From Hemileia vastatrix (lineage: Eukaryota; Basidiomycota; Pucciniomycetes; Pucciniales; Zaghouaniaceae), in NCBI GenBank assembly GCA_030280995.1, contig JASXTE010000014.1, positions 5,339,156-5,403,155 on the forward strand: a stretch of DNA of 64,000 nucleotides. Reading direction: 5' to 3'. The translations under genes and the position numbers were made by a program. The notes beneath the pieces were generated by a model that did no database searches, had not been told where the DNA came from, and worked only from the letters and a program-made list of their open reading frames with translations. Below, piece after piece: positions 36,031-48,353 of this stretch (position 1 is its first letter; each line of letters opens with the position of its first letter).

Positions 36031-36444
36031 CAAGTGGTGAGTTACGGTCAGGGTGGAGGTGTGTTGAACATATCTAAGAAAGTGATTGAGAGCTATCCAG
36101 TGGGTGGCATTCGGTTTGGAGGAGAAGCGTGCCAAAAAATTGACTGGGAAGGACAGGTCTGGTCTAGTTGCAACTGCCACATAGCTGAGAGCACCTAAAA
36201 TGGAGAGATATTTAGTTGTCTCTATAGCTACCTCTTCATCTTTTGCCGTGGTGATTTCCAAATTGTTTGGTAAAGGTGATCTTGTGGTTAATCCAGATGG
36301 GTTATGAGTCCGTAGAATTTTGTCAATGAGCTGAAAATTGTGTAGGTCAAAACCTTCTGGAACTTCTTTGATAGAAACACCTACTATACCATCAATATTA
36401 TCATTCCATTTCACCTTCAAACTACCATCTAAACCATCTTCCAA
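36030..36444 (-). pseudogene. Copia-B RT C-terminal part
   Basis: After a one-base deletion at about 36449, the reading resumes LEDGLDGSLKVKWND and GIVGVSI, then LPNNLEI, LSILGALSYVAVATRPDLSFPV. These align with the equivalent part of Copia-C. A second shift near 36020 follows. Confidence 0.85.
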
Positions 36445-36449
36445 ACACT

Positions 36450-39400
36450 TTACACCGCTTCACTACTACCAGTAACTATACCATCATCAACATGTATCCA
36501 TATCACCCCCAAACAATCCTTCTTCCTAAGAACATAGAAACTTTTATCATACTGACTAGCTTTATACCCCAGAGCATCCAACTTGCTAGCTATATGAAGC
36601 CACCAGCATCTTGCTGCTTGCTTGGTACCATATAGGGCCTTCTTCAAGCATAAGGAATTGCCACCGTCACGTAGCTGGTAACCTTCAGGAGGTCTTACCC
36701 AAATTGCTTCATCAATTGGACTGTGAAGGTAAGCAGCAGTGACATCAAATGATTTGACAGGCCATTTGTGATAAGCTGCTAAAGTGAGGAGAATGCGTTG
36801 TGAAGCAAAAGTAGCGGTAGGGGCAAAGGTGTCAGTAAAATCAATACCGTATTGTTGTAAAAAACCTTTAGCTACATATCGTGCCTTGTAAATCGGAGTT
36901 CTCGAAGAAGGATTTTTGATTGTGAAGACCCATTTTGCATTGGTGAGCTTGGCGCCAGGGGGGAGCTTTTCCTCATACCATACATCCATATCTTTCATGT
37001 TTAGTAGTTCCCTTTTGCAAGCTTGGTCCCACTTACAACTGTCAGGCGAGATCATAGCTTGCAGATGTGTTCTGGGAATAATGGATGATTGGGACAAACC
37101 TTTTTTAACAGTCTCATGTACCGCTTTTTCCTGAGAAATAAGAGTTTCTTCATCCTTGAAATCACCTAGCTTCATATTATTGAGGATATGACCTAAAGAT
37201 CCCTTAGATGGTGGTGGTTGATAAGCAGCTTTGTGAGAAGGAAGTTGGTCACCAGGGAAAACAGCCATAGCAGATTCAAAAAAGGAGTTTGATTCTGGGT
37301 GCCAGAAAATCCAACCTGCATTGTTCAGAGAATAACCTATACACTTACAGATCAAAGCTCGCTGGTCCAGTTTACGTCTAGTTTCTTTGTGGATATGGAC
37401 AAAAGCTGTTTCACCAAATATCCTGAGGTTTGAGTAAGTTGGGTCACAATTGTACATGAGCTTCAGAGGAGTTTTGTCACCAGTCTTGACATTTGGGAGC
37501 CTGTTGTGAACATGGGCTGCCCATTTGTAAGCAAGGCCCCAGAAACATTCAGGTAGTTCACTTGCTAGTAAGATTGTCCTGGCAATGTCACCAACAGTTC
37601 TGTTGAAGCGTTCTGCTGATCCATTTTGTTCATGGTGGTGAGGACAGGTGATCTCGTGAGTAGCTCCAATGTCAGCCAGAATCTGAGCCATCTGTTTACT
37701 GTGCATTTCCCCCCCATTGGTTCTTAATGCTTGTAATTTCTTACCAGTAACATTTTCGAGCTTTTTATAAAAGGTAACAAAAGCAGTTGTGGCCTCAGAT
37801 TTGGAGTTGAGCAAAAATACCTCACCATAGGACGTTGAACTCTCTCTAAACATTGCCGCCCATCTTGCTCCATTAACAGTGGGATCCATAGGACCAACCA
37901 GGTCTCCAACAATAAGGCTCATCACTGATTCTGGTCTTGATTCCCGTGTTGCTGAAGCTTTTCTTGTACTTTTGGCTATTAAGCAATCTTCACAGTCAAT
38001 CTTACCTGGTGGCATAGATAGGGGCAAGCCAGCACCAATTCCAGTTTTGATGATAGTGCGAATTGTGTTTTCACTGGTGTGGCCAAGCCTTCTATGCCAG
38101 TCCATGAGGGAACCTTTTGCAGCAGGTGGTCGATTGATGATTTCATTCTTTTTAACAGTACGCAGGATGGAAGGATTCAAGGGAAAGTGATAAGAGGAAA
38201 CATTTTGATTGCAGTTACTAGACCTAATTACATCTAAAATCCATCTTCTCCTCGTACTTTCCATCTGCCCTGTCATAATCAGTTCATCTTTAAAATAAAT
38301 CCCTAAATTTTTGTCTTCAGAACATAGATCAAAACAAAAACCATTGTCCACTAAATCAAAGAGAGAAATAAGTGTAGTTCTAACTTCTGGACAGTAAAAA
38401 ACATTTGTAATAGTAACAACTTTCCCATCTCCTTTTATTTTTAGGTCCCCTATGCCAGTGATAAATGAGGAAGGACAGTTAGTTGCAACTTTGATAGGGA
38501 TGTGATTTTTAAGGGGTCTGAAATTGTTGAGAAGGCTCACATTGCCAGTGATATGATGTGTGGCACCAGAGTCCAATATTGCCACATTCCCAGTTAGCGC
38601 ATCAAGTGACCATTCTGCACTGTTTACATCAATTTGTTCCAACTGTTCATATAGAGCTTCCACATTTTCTTCAAAAATTGTGACTTCATCCGCTTCAATT
38701 TGTACATCTCGTGCTCTAATTTGCCTGCGTTGTGGTCTCTTATAAGGGATGTAAATTGGTTTGCTTTTTGCCTTTGGATCAGATGTGAGTGTTGTAGCAC
38801 GTTCTCTCATGAGGTAGAGTCTTGCGGAAAATGTGGACGAGTTAAGGTTGTAAGGACAGTGGGAAAAGAAATGAGCTGTTGATTTGCATTCGTGGCATTG
38901 TCTTTGAGCACCTGGGGGTCTGTAGGAGTCAGTTTGGCGTTGGGGATGAGCTGCTACACTAAAAATGGGTTCTGATGACAAAGAAGCCGCTGGAGTTGTT
39001 GGGAATGATTCTCTATCCACCCTGTTTTGAGTCAAAGTTGGCATGAGTTGGCAGAAATCCTCAAAGGTGATCGCATTTGAGTCAGCACGATTGTCTAGAG
39101 CAACACAGAGATCAACATATAGATCTTTAAGGGATGAAGGTAATAAGGCATGGGACATTAGTGCTTTGAATACTCTATGATCGAAAGTGATTCCTTGACG
39201 TTCAATTGCATCAAAATATTTGTTGAATGCCTCTAAATATTCATTGTGTGATTTGAATTGTGTTTGCTTTAGATTGATGAAATTACAAATGGCTGTCATT
39301 TTGGAGGTATGGTTAGATCTGGAGAATTTGTTGATGATATGAAGATAAGTTGGTCGTGCTTTCCAATCTCTAGATATTTCATGGCGCAGGTTTGGAGAAA

Positions 39401-40238
39401 TGGAGTGAAGGAGAATGAGGTGTGTAATTCTGTCTTCATAATCATCGGGTCCAGTGCCATCATTTAGTGTGTATGCTCTTGTGCCCACAAAATCTTTGAT
39501 CAGAGCTAAGACGTTGGTGTGCCATTCAGAGAAATTAGAGCCAGAGCATTCAAGAGTTGGAATGGATTTAGTGAAATCAATAACATTCTTTAAGGTTCGT
39601 TGTCTCTCAATCATACTAATGGGTTGATTTTGTTGTGCAAGATGAGGTGGCACATTCCTCCTGAAGGGAGATGTGGAGCGAGGGATGGATTGTGAGGCAT
39701 TTGTATTTGCCATTGAGTTAGAGTTAAGGGACAATTCCCCAATCGCGCGGGTTATGTCGTCAATTGGGGTGATTATAGGGCTATTATTATTGTCAGGAGA
39801 GAGGTTGATAGCCTCGCTATGTGTTGTGATAGGTTTAGATGTAGAGAGGGGGGTAGGTTCGTTTTGATAAGGGGAATTTGCAGAGGCAGAAGCGGTAGGG
39901 GCTTCGCTCTGTCTTAGAGTAGGGAGTAATTGGGGGGTGGATGGGAGGGAAGCGATCGCTTCGATTAGGGAATGAGACAGGGGGGAAGGTACTTTTTGCA
40001 AAGGGGAGGGTTGAGGTGAAGAGGGGGGGGAAGGATTATGAGTGGGAGGCGTTTGTGGAATGGGGGTTAGAGTTGTCGCAGGTGTAACTGAGGGATTAGC
40101 GCGAGTACCGCGTGATGAAATAAGATACTCGGTATTCGGGTTGATACCGAGGCTGCAAAGCTCACGGTTAGAGATTGAGTGGGTGAGTCGGGGAGTTTTA
40201 GTTTTACCAGTGTCTGAATTTTTGTCTGTTTTAGACAT
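36450..40238 (-). pseudogene. Copia-B gag-protease-integrase-RT polyprotein
   Basis: Open for 1262 codons from ATG 40238. Pro/Ser-rich start; gag core (about residues 215-400, SGSNFSEWHTNVLALI); zinc knuckle CHECKSTAHFFSHC; protease ILDSGATHHITG; gag-pre-integrase HRRLGH...CEDC; integrase GDLVGPM and QNGSAERFNR. The middle catalytic Asp is absent: LRT is followed directly by NGGE (about 37727-37704), where Copia-C has TDNG. RT blocks KWVFTIK, FAPTATFAS, AAYLHSPID and WIHVDDGIV are intact. It ends at TAA 36450 through a one-base deletion. Confidence 0.93.
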
Positions 40239-40326
40239 ACGCTGGGGGTCTATCGGCTACTAGCGTTCCTAGTGTCACTAACGCTGGTGGAGTTATCTAT
40301 GGCTAACGTTTCAATGCCCGCGGGTA

Positions 40327-40338
40327 CAGCCCATAACC
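40327..40338 (-). promoter_or_regulatory. Copia-B primer-binding site
   Basis: GGTTATGGGCTG on the minus strand, directly inside the 5' LTR; same initiator-tRNA type as Copia-A, -C and -D. Confidence 0.78.
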
Positions 40339-40514
40339 TGTAGCACGGTGTCAGCCTGTAGAACTCCGGAAAGAACCAGTAACTTCATTACTTTACCTGT
40401 AGCACGGTGTCAGCCTGTAGAACTCCGGAAAGAACCGGAGAACAGGGGACGCCGCGACTACAGTCTATATACATTCTTACACATAACTAAGTACATAGTC
40501 CTAGTGACTTAACA
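40339..40514 (-). repeat. 5' LTR of Copia-B
   Basis: 176 bp with the same tandem 60-bp unit; followed by GTTAT at 40515-40519. It would hold the promoter for the polyprotein that starts at 40238. Confidence 0.93.
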
Positions 40515-40519
40515 GTTAT

Positions 40520-40770
40520 AAGATAGATAACAGCAAGATTTCAAGAATTATAGTGCAGCTTAAACCATAAAAAAAACCCTAATATTTTTCTTAAGTGTTA
40601 CTTATCTTAGTAGGGTGAAATTCTGCAAATTTTGCACTCAATGGATGTTAGACAAGTAGTTTAGTTTTGACATTAACATGATAAAGCGGTGCACTTTTTT
40701 TTGATGCCATATTGTTTCTCTCAAAGACGTAATTAGTCCTATTGAAGTTTAATAACATATTTTTTATTTA
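40520..40770. other. Spacer of element IV
   Basis: About 250 bp between Copia-B and the right arm of element IV. No gene or motif seen. Confidence 0.5.
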
Positions 40771-41164
40771 TGCAGGCAATGAATTGAGCATAAGATGTCA
40801 TCTTAGTTACCATGAGATGAAGTGAGCCCACATAGCAACATATGAGCTTGGCTTTAGCTGACGTGGCGGCCGCCCATGTTTTAGTCAACGTGGCACTCTT
40901 TTCCAACATCACCTCATCGTCAGCACGACGTGAGGCTGGTTTCGTCGGCTGTTTACGCGTGGTGAGATCGACGAGACTAACCCCTGTCTACTCGGGTTGC
41001 GGTATTATTATTTAACTACCAAAAATGTGGAGAATTCATTAAACCATTTTTAGAATTATGATTCAGTTTAGCTTCTAAACATTTGTGAAAAGACAGTTTT
41101 GTCATTGAATTACAATACGTGACTTCCTTTTTTTTGAATTAAGATTCTCTCTCTATCTTTTTTT

Positions 41165-43400
41165 TCAAGGAAGTTCAGTACTAAGGCTTAATTTACGTTT
41201 TTTATTTTCAGTGGGCTCACTTTCCCCGCCTGTGCGATATTTTAAAAACTCCACATAATTGGGATTTCCAAAATTGCTCACTTGGATTTTTAAAGCACCA
41301 TTATTCTTCTCTGTCGATCGTGGCCTCATATACCGGTTTAATCGTTGAGAAAAAGTATTGTAGAAATGCTTTTTTATCATGTCAAGTTGAAGTGGCCATG
41401 ACACTACTTCTACGTTTGTGGACGGAATTTCCTCCGTAAATTTGTCATATGATTCTTTATACATATGTACGAAATATCTTTCATTTATATGAGAGTGGAG
41501 CTTTTTGAAAATGAAAAGGATGAAAAGTCTTTTTTGTTCCTGTGGACCTCTTACTCTGTAATGCAACTCATTTACGTGAAAAACCCCTGTTAGCGGTCCT
41601 GAGCACCATGTGTTCAGCTCTTCCTTTGTAACCGATTTAAGCCATTCCTTAATTTGAAATATGATCCAATAAGAAACTTTGATAAATGAAGCATCAAGAT
41701 CATAGGTTTTAACTAAATTCATAAATTTTCCTATGAACTCTGCACAATATCGAGCAAATTTATAAGGTAGTCCATCTTCCATTAATTTCAATATTTCAAT
41801 AAATAACATTAAGTAGATATTTTTCATTGATTCAAATGGGAATCCATATTTATTAAGTCCAATCTGGATGTTTTGAATATCTTGAAAAATTAAAACCTGA
41901 GAAATCCTAGCTGTATGGAAACAATAGTCCTTCTCAAATTCGGTTTTAAAAAAGTGTGGCATCCCTTTGTAGTAGAGGTCATATATTTCCCTTGGTCCTG
42001 TTATACTTTTAACAAGAATGTTCTTCGGATGACTCATTGTTAGATTTATTTGTGATATATACATGATCTTGTCAATATCACGTTGAAGTTCAATAATTTT
42101 GATGTCAGTGGGTGCCGGTTCAATATTTTCAAATTCAAATGGTATCTCAGTATCTTCGCTCATTTTAGCGTATATAGATTTCGATCTTACTAGGCCTTTC
42201 AAGCCAATCTTCAGAAAGCTGGTTACTGGTTGACTAATTAAGCGCAAGATTGTACTTGCCTTACATAATTTTGTGGAACTCAAATTTTGAGTTTCATCTT
42301 CCGCATAAATCATTTCTGGGCTGTGATAATCATTTTATCCACAATCAATTATCTTCTGAGGGGGGAAGTGAAGGGGAAGGGGAAGGGGAGGGGGAAATGG
42401 AGAAAGTCAGCTCACAATGTGGTTTCATCAGTTTTGTTGCTGCACAGAACGGTGGGCGGAGATGAAAAATGTTGATTGGAAGTTTCAGCTGTGAGTGTGT
42501 TGTTTATTATTGTTGCGTCTTCAATGCGTGTCTCCTGTGCTAAAGACATCGTTGAGTTTAGGTGTCCTTTCCAAAGTTTGGAATGAGGGCATAGTGATAA
42601 ATCAGATGAAGCAATGGTCAGTGAATGATATTTTATTTTTATTGGAAGGAAAAATAATTGTTTGTAGTCACTCACTCGGCTCTTTGGATAATACTTGATA
42701 TCCTAATGCTTTTCCCCCTGCACCTGACGTGTTATCTTTAGAAAATAAATTCGTAAAATTTAAGTCTTGTTCTGAACATTTTGTCAACAGATTTTGGGTT
42801 TCTTCCACCGCATCAGAGATGCATAAGTTTTTTGGTGAATTTTCCATAAACTCAACACCCTGTGTTCATATTTTGACGGTCAAAAAGGAGTCAAATAAAG
42901 CTTTTATTCTTCATTAAAGTAATTTATGAAATTTTGAAAGACATATATCATTGCTTAAAGAATTTTCTTTCATAGGATCAAAAACTTACAAAGATCTTTA
43001 TGGTGTGTTTCTTCGGCTTTATCCTCTTCAACAAAACAGAACCAGGAAGAAAAGTGAAAATAATAAATACGGTGGTTATTTGGTATTTTTTCCACTATAT
43101 ATAATTTTTTGTGAGTTGACTTACTTCACTCGAAATCTGTTGATCATATGCACTCATTAATGGCATTGATTGCACATGCTTTAAAGCACTTTGTCCAGCG
43201 TTTAAATCTATCTTCGGAGGAGAAGATGAAGAACAGTTTTTAAACCTTGGACTTTGACTATCTTCTGAAAGTAAGCACATACAATTTGCCATCGCTATGT
43301 CGGTTTTCTTAATACTGTTATCGAATGCGGTGGAGCCTGGACATCCGAATGACAGCCAATACGCATAGATAAAAAATAACAAATTAATCGGTTTACACAT
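41165..43400 (-). CDS. Probable secreted protein of unknown function, four exons
   Basis: Proposed exons: 43400-43125, 42859-42676, 42539-42416, 42320-41165 (stop at 41165-41167). Donors are GTAAGT, GTGAGT and GTGAGC, acceptors end in AG, and the phases (0, 1, 2) agree, giving 579 residues. The first exon starts MCKP followed by a 15-residue hydrophobic core and a likely cleavage after GSTA, a classical signal peptide; it also holds several Cys. The last exon (about 386 codons) is helical, with Phe/Tyr/Ile-rich blocks (LPYKFARYCAEFIGKF, SYWIIFQIKEWLK) and a basic tail (NKKRKLSL). I recognise no family. In a rust-like genome this is a candidate secreted effector; that is inference. The first intron (265 bp) could hide a further small exon. 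Confidence 0.6.
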
Positions 43401-43705
43401 GACACGAGTTAAAATGAAGCGATGAAAATGACTCCAAGTCACTTTTGAGTAATTCAAGCCTAACCAGAGTTTATGACTTTTTTATTCTTTTGCAAAGATG
43501 GGATTTCGCTAAACTGGATGACTAAGTTGGATACAGGTTCCGCATAATTTGAGATAGTTTGAACAAAAAGCAAGTTTCGACTTCTACGCCTGAAACTTGC
43601 TAGGACAGGTGTCCATTTACAGCATTGTCGCAATTTCTTTTTGTTTCTTACAATCTTACTTAGCAAGGGGGGCATCATGAAGTAGAGAGACATCTAATTC
43701 AGGCG
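43401..43705 (-). promoter_or_regulatory. Upstream region of the secreted-protein gene
   Basis: About 300 bp between the predicted ATG and the Copia-C insertion. No clear TATA box. Any promoter element further upstream has been displaced by 5 kb of Copia-C. Confidence 0.4.
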
Positions 43706-43710
43706 GAAGC

Positions 43711-43840
43711 TATGGTAGCAGTGTCAGCGCTTCGTCCGGAGTGAACCGGAGTTAGACGCGTCGGCTGCACCATAGGTTTTATACCAAAATCTATGTACAT
43801 AACACATAATCACTAAGTATACCCTAATATTACCATAACA
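43711..43840 (-). repeat. 3' LTR of Copia-C, single unit
   Basis: 130 bp. It has one copy of the segment that is doubled in the 5' LTR. Adjoins CCACCCCTC (purine-rich on minus). Confidence 0.9.
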
Positions 43841-44003
43841 CCACCCCTCTTAGTGATTTTTCCATAACCTTGATTATAATTATAAATGCTTAAATGGATG
43901 AGAAAATGAAAATGAAGATAGAAGAAATAAGGGTAAAAGAAGAAAAACGTTGTAAATGAAAGAAAAGAGACTAGTAAACCCCAAGTAAATGCCTTTTGTC
44001 TTT

Positions 44004-44444
44004 TCATACATTAGGCCCCAGATTCTTTGTTAACAGATCCGCAACTTGATCTCTCGATGCTACCCAGTCAATTGAAATTTCCTTTCTGTAAACTTGCTCA
44101 TTTACAAAGTAGAAATCGTGATCAACGTGCCGGCTTCTTTTGTCAGAAGGATTATCTGTAGCTGCTACAATAGCCCCTTTGTTGTCACATAGTAGTTTTG
44201 TAGGGCCATGACATAAGTTAACTTCCCTCAGCAGATTTCTCATCCAGAGGGCTTGACGTGTTGCATTGGACATGGCCATTAATTCAGAGTGCAAGGACGC
44301 TGTGGCAACTCTGGATTGCCGTTTAGATTGCCAAAGTATTAAGCAATTGTTGACAATGAGGATATGACTGCCGGTTGCCCTGGCAAATTCACCACCCCAT
44401 GTGGCGTTGCAGTATACTTTGGTCGTAGGAGTAGGACTACACAT
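44004..44444 (-). pseudogene. Copia-C RNase H and C-terminus
   Basis: Motifs: CNATWGGEFARATGS, LWQSKRQSRVATASLHSELMAM (Glu retained), NLLREVNLC, LCDNKGAIVAATDNPSDKRSRHVDHDFYFV, ADLLTKNLGP. Equivalent to the Copia-B end. A frame change near 44470 separates it from RT. Confidence 0.85.
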
Positions 44445-44469
44445 AGGGAATAAATGAAATTTAAGGTCT

Positions 44470-45370
44470 TTTGTAAATTGTAGGTATCACAAGAGATGGT
44501 TCAACGCATTCCATTCATCTTTACCTGGTCTTGAGGCATAATGTGCCAGGAAGTTGACTGGATACGCCAAATCAGGTCTTGAACCCACTACAAGATATGA
44601 TAATGACCCAATGATTGAAAGGAATTTGATTGGTTCCAGTGGAGCCTTGGTCTTCTTGTGTAGTGACGTTAGGGCTAGGCCATGTGGCAGAGGTGAATGA
44701 GATGTCAAACCTGTAACATTGTGTTCTTTAAGAATTTTTTTCACTAAGCCGGGCTGATGAATGGTAAAACCCTTTTTACACCTTGACACGGCCAAGCCTA
44801 CTATTGAAGATATACTATCTGACCATTTAATTTTCAGGTACTTGCTCATATCAGACTCCAGCATTTTGAATACCGCTACATCACTCCCCATAACCACTCC
44901 ATCATCCACATGGATCCACAACATGCCCATTGAACCAGATTTTGACATCACATAAACGCTAGTGTCTTGATTGCTTGCCTTATAACCAAGGTTCATTAGG
45001 ATGTTGCTCAGATGTTTCCACCAGCATCTAGCCACCTGATTGGTGCCATAAAGTGCTTTGCACCATTTTCAGATGTAGTTTGGATGACCTAACTGAAATC
45101 CCTCTGGTTGTTTCACATAAATTTCCTCATCAATGTCGCTATGGAGGTATGCCGCTGTGACATCAAATGTTTTGACAAGCCAGTTGTATGTTTCTGCAAG
45201 CATAAGAATTAGTTGCAGGGAGGCAAAGGTAGCTGTTGGGGCAAAAGTAGCGCCAAAGTCCTCTCCAGGTATCTGTTTAAACCCTTGAGCAACATACCTA
45301 GCTTTATGTTTTATGATTTGACCAAATTCGTCTCTCTTCAGTGTGAATACCTATCTTGCTCCAGTAACCG
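44470..45370 (-). pseudogene. Copia-C reverse transcriptase
   Basis: From about 45370 leftwards the frame, with stops, reads the fingers/palm (FAPTATFASLQLILM-type block, DVTAAYLHSDIDEEIYVKQP-type block). From 45035 it is open: ARCWWKHLSNILMNLGYKAS, catalytic WIHVDDGVVMGSD with both Asp kept, GIVGLAVSRCKKG, LSIIGSLSYLVVGSRPDLAYPV. The catalytic residues survive but frameshifts make the copy non-functional. Confidence 0.83.
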
Positions 45371-46800
45371 ACTTCCCGATTGGCAAAGGAACAATGTCCC
45401 AAACTTTCATGGTATCCATGTTTTGCAGTTCATCTTGACAGGCAAGTTTCTTTTGTTCAGCGTCAGGTCTCTTCATGGCTTGTGTATAGGTACGTGGTAC
45501 ACAATCAGATAAATCAATAGAGTTATTATTGATGTATTCTACCAAAGAATCTTGAGCTGATATGGTTTCTTCTGCTGTAAAGTCACCAAAACGTAGCTTG
45601 TTTAAGATGAAGGACAAATCACCTTTAGATTGTGGAGGTTCATAAGGGTTCGTAAGGGATTTATCAGCCATTTCATTGCCTTCATCAATGAATTTGGCCA
45701 TTGCGGATTGGACAAAAGAGTTGGTTTCGGGGTGCCAAAAAATCCAGCCTTTTCCGCCATTCATGAGACCCACAACTCTGCATCTCATTGCCCTCGGCTC
45801 CATTCTTGTGCGTTTTTGGTGGGTATATGGCCATAAGCCCATTGCCCAAAAATTTTTATTGGTGAGAGATCTGATATCTGATTGAAAACCACTTGATATG
45901 GGGTACTTCTCATTACGCGTACATTGGGAAGTCTGTTATGTATAAATGAAGCCCAACAGTATTCTAAAGGCCAGATGGTATCAGGAAGTTGTGCAGCAAG
46001 GAGAATGGTTTGTGCTATTTGGCCAATGGTTTCATTGAATCTTTCTGCCATACCATTTTGCTCATGATGGTATGGCATCGAGTTTTCATGTAGAATGCCA
46101 TGGATGGAAAGGTATTCAGAGAATGTCTTATTCATGTATTCTTTGCCATTGTCAGTGCGAAGGATTTTTAGTCAACAGTTAGTCACATTTTCAAGGTGGT
46201 TATTAAAATTAATGAAGGCATCTAACACATCAGATTTTTTTTAAATATGAATACCTTGCCGTAAGTGGAGAAAGATTCTCTAAATGTGGCAATGTATATC
46301 TCACCACTGTCAGTGATGTTGACCATTGGTCCAACAAGGTCAGAAAAAATTACATCCATCAGCTCATGGTCTTGTTTTTTAGTGACACAAGTATTTCGAC
46401 GCTTGCTTTTGGAGACTGCACAAATATCACAGTTCAGGCGACAGTGAGGGACGTTAGTTGGCACTCCATGGCATAGACCAAGTTTGGAAATGCATTGAAG
46501 TACCCTTGTGCTGGTGTGTCCTAACCTGCGGTTCCAGTCCATAATTGATTTAGGAACGGCTCTTGGATATGGAATGTTGGTCACAGGCTTAGAGACAAAT
46601 GGAGCAGGCAGTGATGATGATGATAAAGATTGAAAGTAATTCATTGCAAAAGGGTTTATATCTAGCATACAAGGATAGACTAGGCCTACAGTCCATTTGC
46701 GCTCTGAGGAACACAATGGAGCAGTAAATAAAACTTCTGACTCTTTTTGAGCTACAAAATCATGATTTTCATTGAAAGATAGAAAGATACCGTTTTGCAA
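45351..46800 (-). pseudogene. Copia-C integrase
   Basis: Three overlapping blocks: gag-pre-integrase HRRLGHTS...CDICAVSK; VIFSDLVGPM (first Asp); LRTDNGKEY near 46160 (second Asp, in a short frame between blocks); HEQNGMAERFNE (Glu); then NRLPNVRV, GLMNGGKGWIFWHPE and the linker to RT. All three catalytic residues can be seen, but the frame changes at least at about 46230, 46140 and 45810. Confidence 0.85.
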
Positions 46801-47483
46801 TAAATCAAATGGGGATATGAAAGTTGATTTTGCTTTGTCACAGTAAAAATTTTTTTGATAGTGATTATTTTTTCTCCTGTTCCTTTAATCATAATGTTCC
46901 CATAACCAGTAATAAAAGCAGCAACTAGGTCAGTAGCTGTTTTCACAGGTACTGGTTTTTGTAACTTTTTGTAGTCAGAAATCAGACATACATCTCCTGT
47001 GACGTGATGTGTTGCACCAGTATCAAAAACACCTTTTGTGTCTGTACCTTCAATGACATTTAACCACTCGTTTCTGCCAAGGTCCAACTCATTAAGTGAT
47101 GTCATAAGAATATCAAGGTCTGATGAATCTATTTCATTGTGGCGCACTTTTGAAGTTGACTGTTTCCCTTTGCGATCTGACATCAATTGTTTAATGGTGT
47201 TGAGGGCATTTCTTGCCTGTTGCAAGCAGGCTTCATGTCTGGTCCAGACCTCAGAGTTAAATGCAGAACCATTTCCATTGTAAGGACAAGTTTTCCATAA
47301 GTGTTCGGTGGAGCTGCACATGTGGCATGTTGTTTGGATGATAACTGTCCATCTTCCCTCTTCTAAAACCCATGGCAGACATTTTGTCGATGTCAACTGA
47401 TGTATCCAGTGCTGTGGAGGGTATGGCACTAGGGATTGACACATTCTTTGTCGTATTTTGTAGAGCAGTAAGCATATCATCAA
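46752..47483 (-). pseudogene. Copia-C zinc knuckle and protease
   Basis: Zinc knuckle CHMCSSTEHLWKTCPYNG (C-x2-C-x4-H-x4-C), an acidic linker, and an aspartic protease GVFDTGATHHVTGDV followed by FITGYGNIMIKGTG. It aligns with the same stretch of Copia-B. The gag frame overlaps its start (47257-47483) through a frameshift. Confidence 0.83.
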
Positions 47484-48353
47484 AGGATGGTTGCGAGATG
47501 TCTTTCCTTAGCTCAAAGTGTTTGTTGATTTCAGCGGATAAGTTAGAGACTGAGATGGGGAGTAAGAGTTGTATGAGGATAGCGCCAAGCTCATCATAGC
47601 CTAGTTTAAAACCAAAGCGTTTGAGTGCATCAAGTATATTTTTAATGCTATTGGCATGAGACACAGCATCGTTGAAGGGCAAATTTTTAATTTTTAAAAG
47701 ATCATTGAATAGAGAGATTCTTGCGGTGTGAGTTGCTGTCTCGAATTTGGAGGATAGGACTTTGTAGGCTTGATAACAAGTTGTTCCTACATCAATAAAA
47801 CCCTGTAGCTTTTCTTCAATGGTGAAGTAGATGATGTGCCAACACATCTCATCTTCAAAAGCGTCAACTGCTGTAACAATGGCTGTCTCATTGGAAGTGT
47901 ATCTCATTGACCAGACACATCATTGCATAAAAAGCAAGATACTCTTATTTCATGTTTGCCAATTAGACCCATCATGTTTCAGCTTAGGGGTGTGTTTTAC
48001 TTGGGACAGGATATCATCAATAACCACTCCACAGTCTTTGCCTTTGTATTTGGTAACGGGATTTTCTGGTTCTGGACGTAAAGACATGGCTGCTGGAACA
48101 ACTAGAGATTGAGGGGGATGAGATGGAGATTCAGGGGAATCTTTAGGTGGATCAAGAAAGGGACGTGCAGTTGATGCACTGGAAGATGCGGGTGAAGAGT
48201 ATTGATAGCGGAAGAGAATGAACGCGACTGTCGTCGTTCGCAAATGTTGATGTTTGAAATATGGGGGGGAATGTCTAGATTTTTTAATTCTCTAGTTAAG
48301 ATAGGTTTTTCATGCTGAATTTGCGGTCTAGATTGGAAGGGATTGGCGGGCAT
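47257..48353 (-). pseudogene. Copia-C gag
   Basis: ATG at 48353 (MPANPFQS). A Pro/Ser-rich start changes frame near 48200 to SSASTARPFLDPP and then to KLKHDGSNW at about 47960, the copia gag N-terminal motif. The gag helical core is open from 47907 (ISLFNDLLKIKNLPFNDAVSH, ALKRFGFKLGYDELGAILIQLLLP). The start lies 150 bp from the 5' LTR. Confidence 0.78.

Larger units (their letters stand above)
35265..40514 (-). mobile_element. Copia-B, near-intact Ty1/copia element
   Basis: 176-bp LTRs at 35265-35440 and 40339-40514. GTTAT is duplicated at 35260-35264 and 40515-40519. The gag-pol frame is open for 1262 codons. LTRs differ at only three sites, all CpG-type, making this the youngest-looking insertion. 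Two frameshifts near the end and a missing integrase Asp make it defective. It sits in the spacer of element IV. Confidence 0.95.
35018..41020. mobile_element. Long-TIR (foldback-like) element IV, split by Copia-B
   Basis: Arms at about 35026-35250 and 40772-41008 are inverted copies: the inner 130 bp (for example ATGAATTGAGCATAAGATGT and its inverse) match nearly perfectly, and the outer 90 bp less well. Without Copia-B the element is about 750 bp. It has no gene of its own. Long arms and little interior suggest a Mutator-type or foldback non-autonomous element. No target duplication could be fixed because the outer ends are blurred. Confidence 0.7.
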
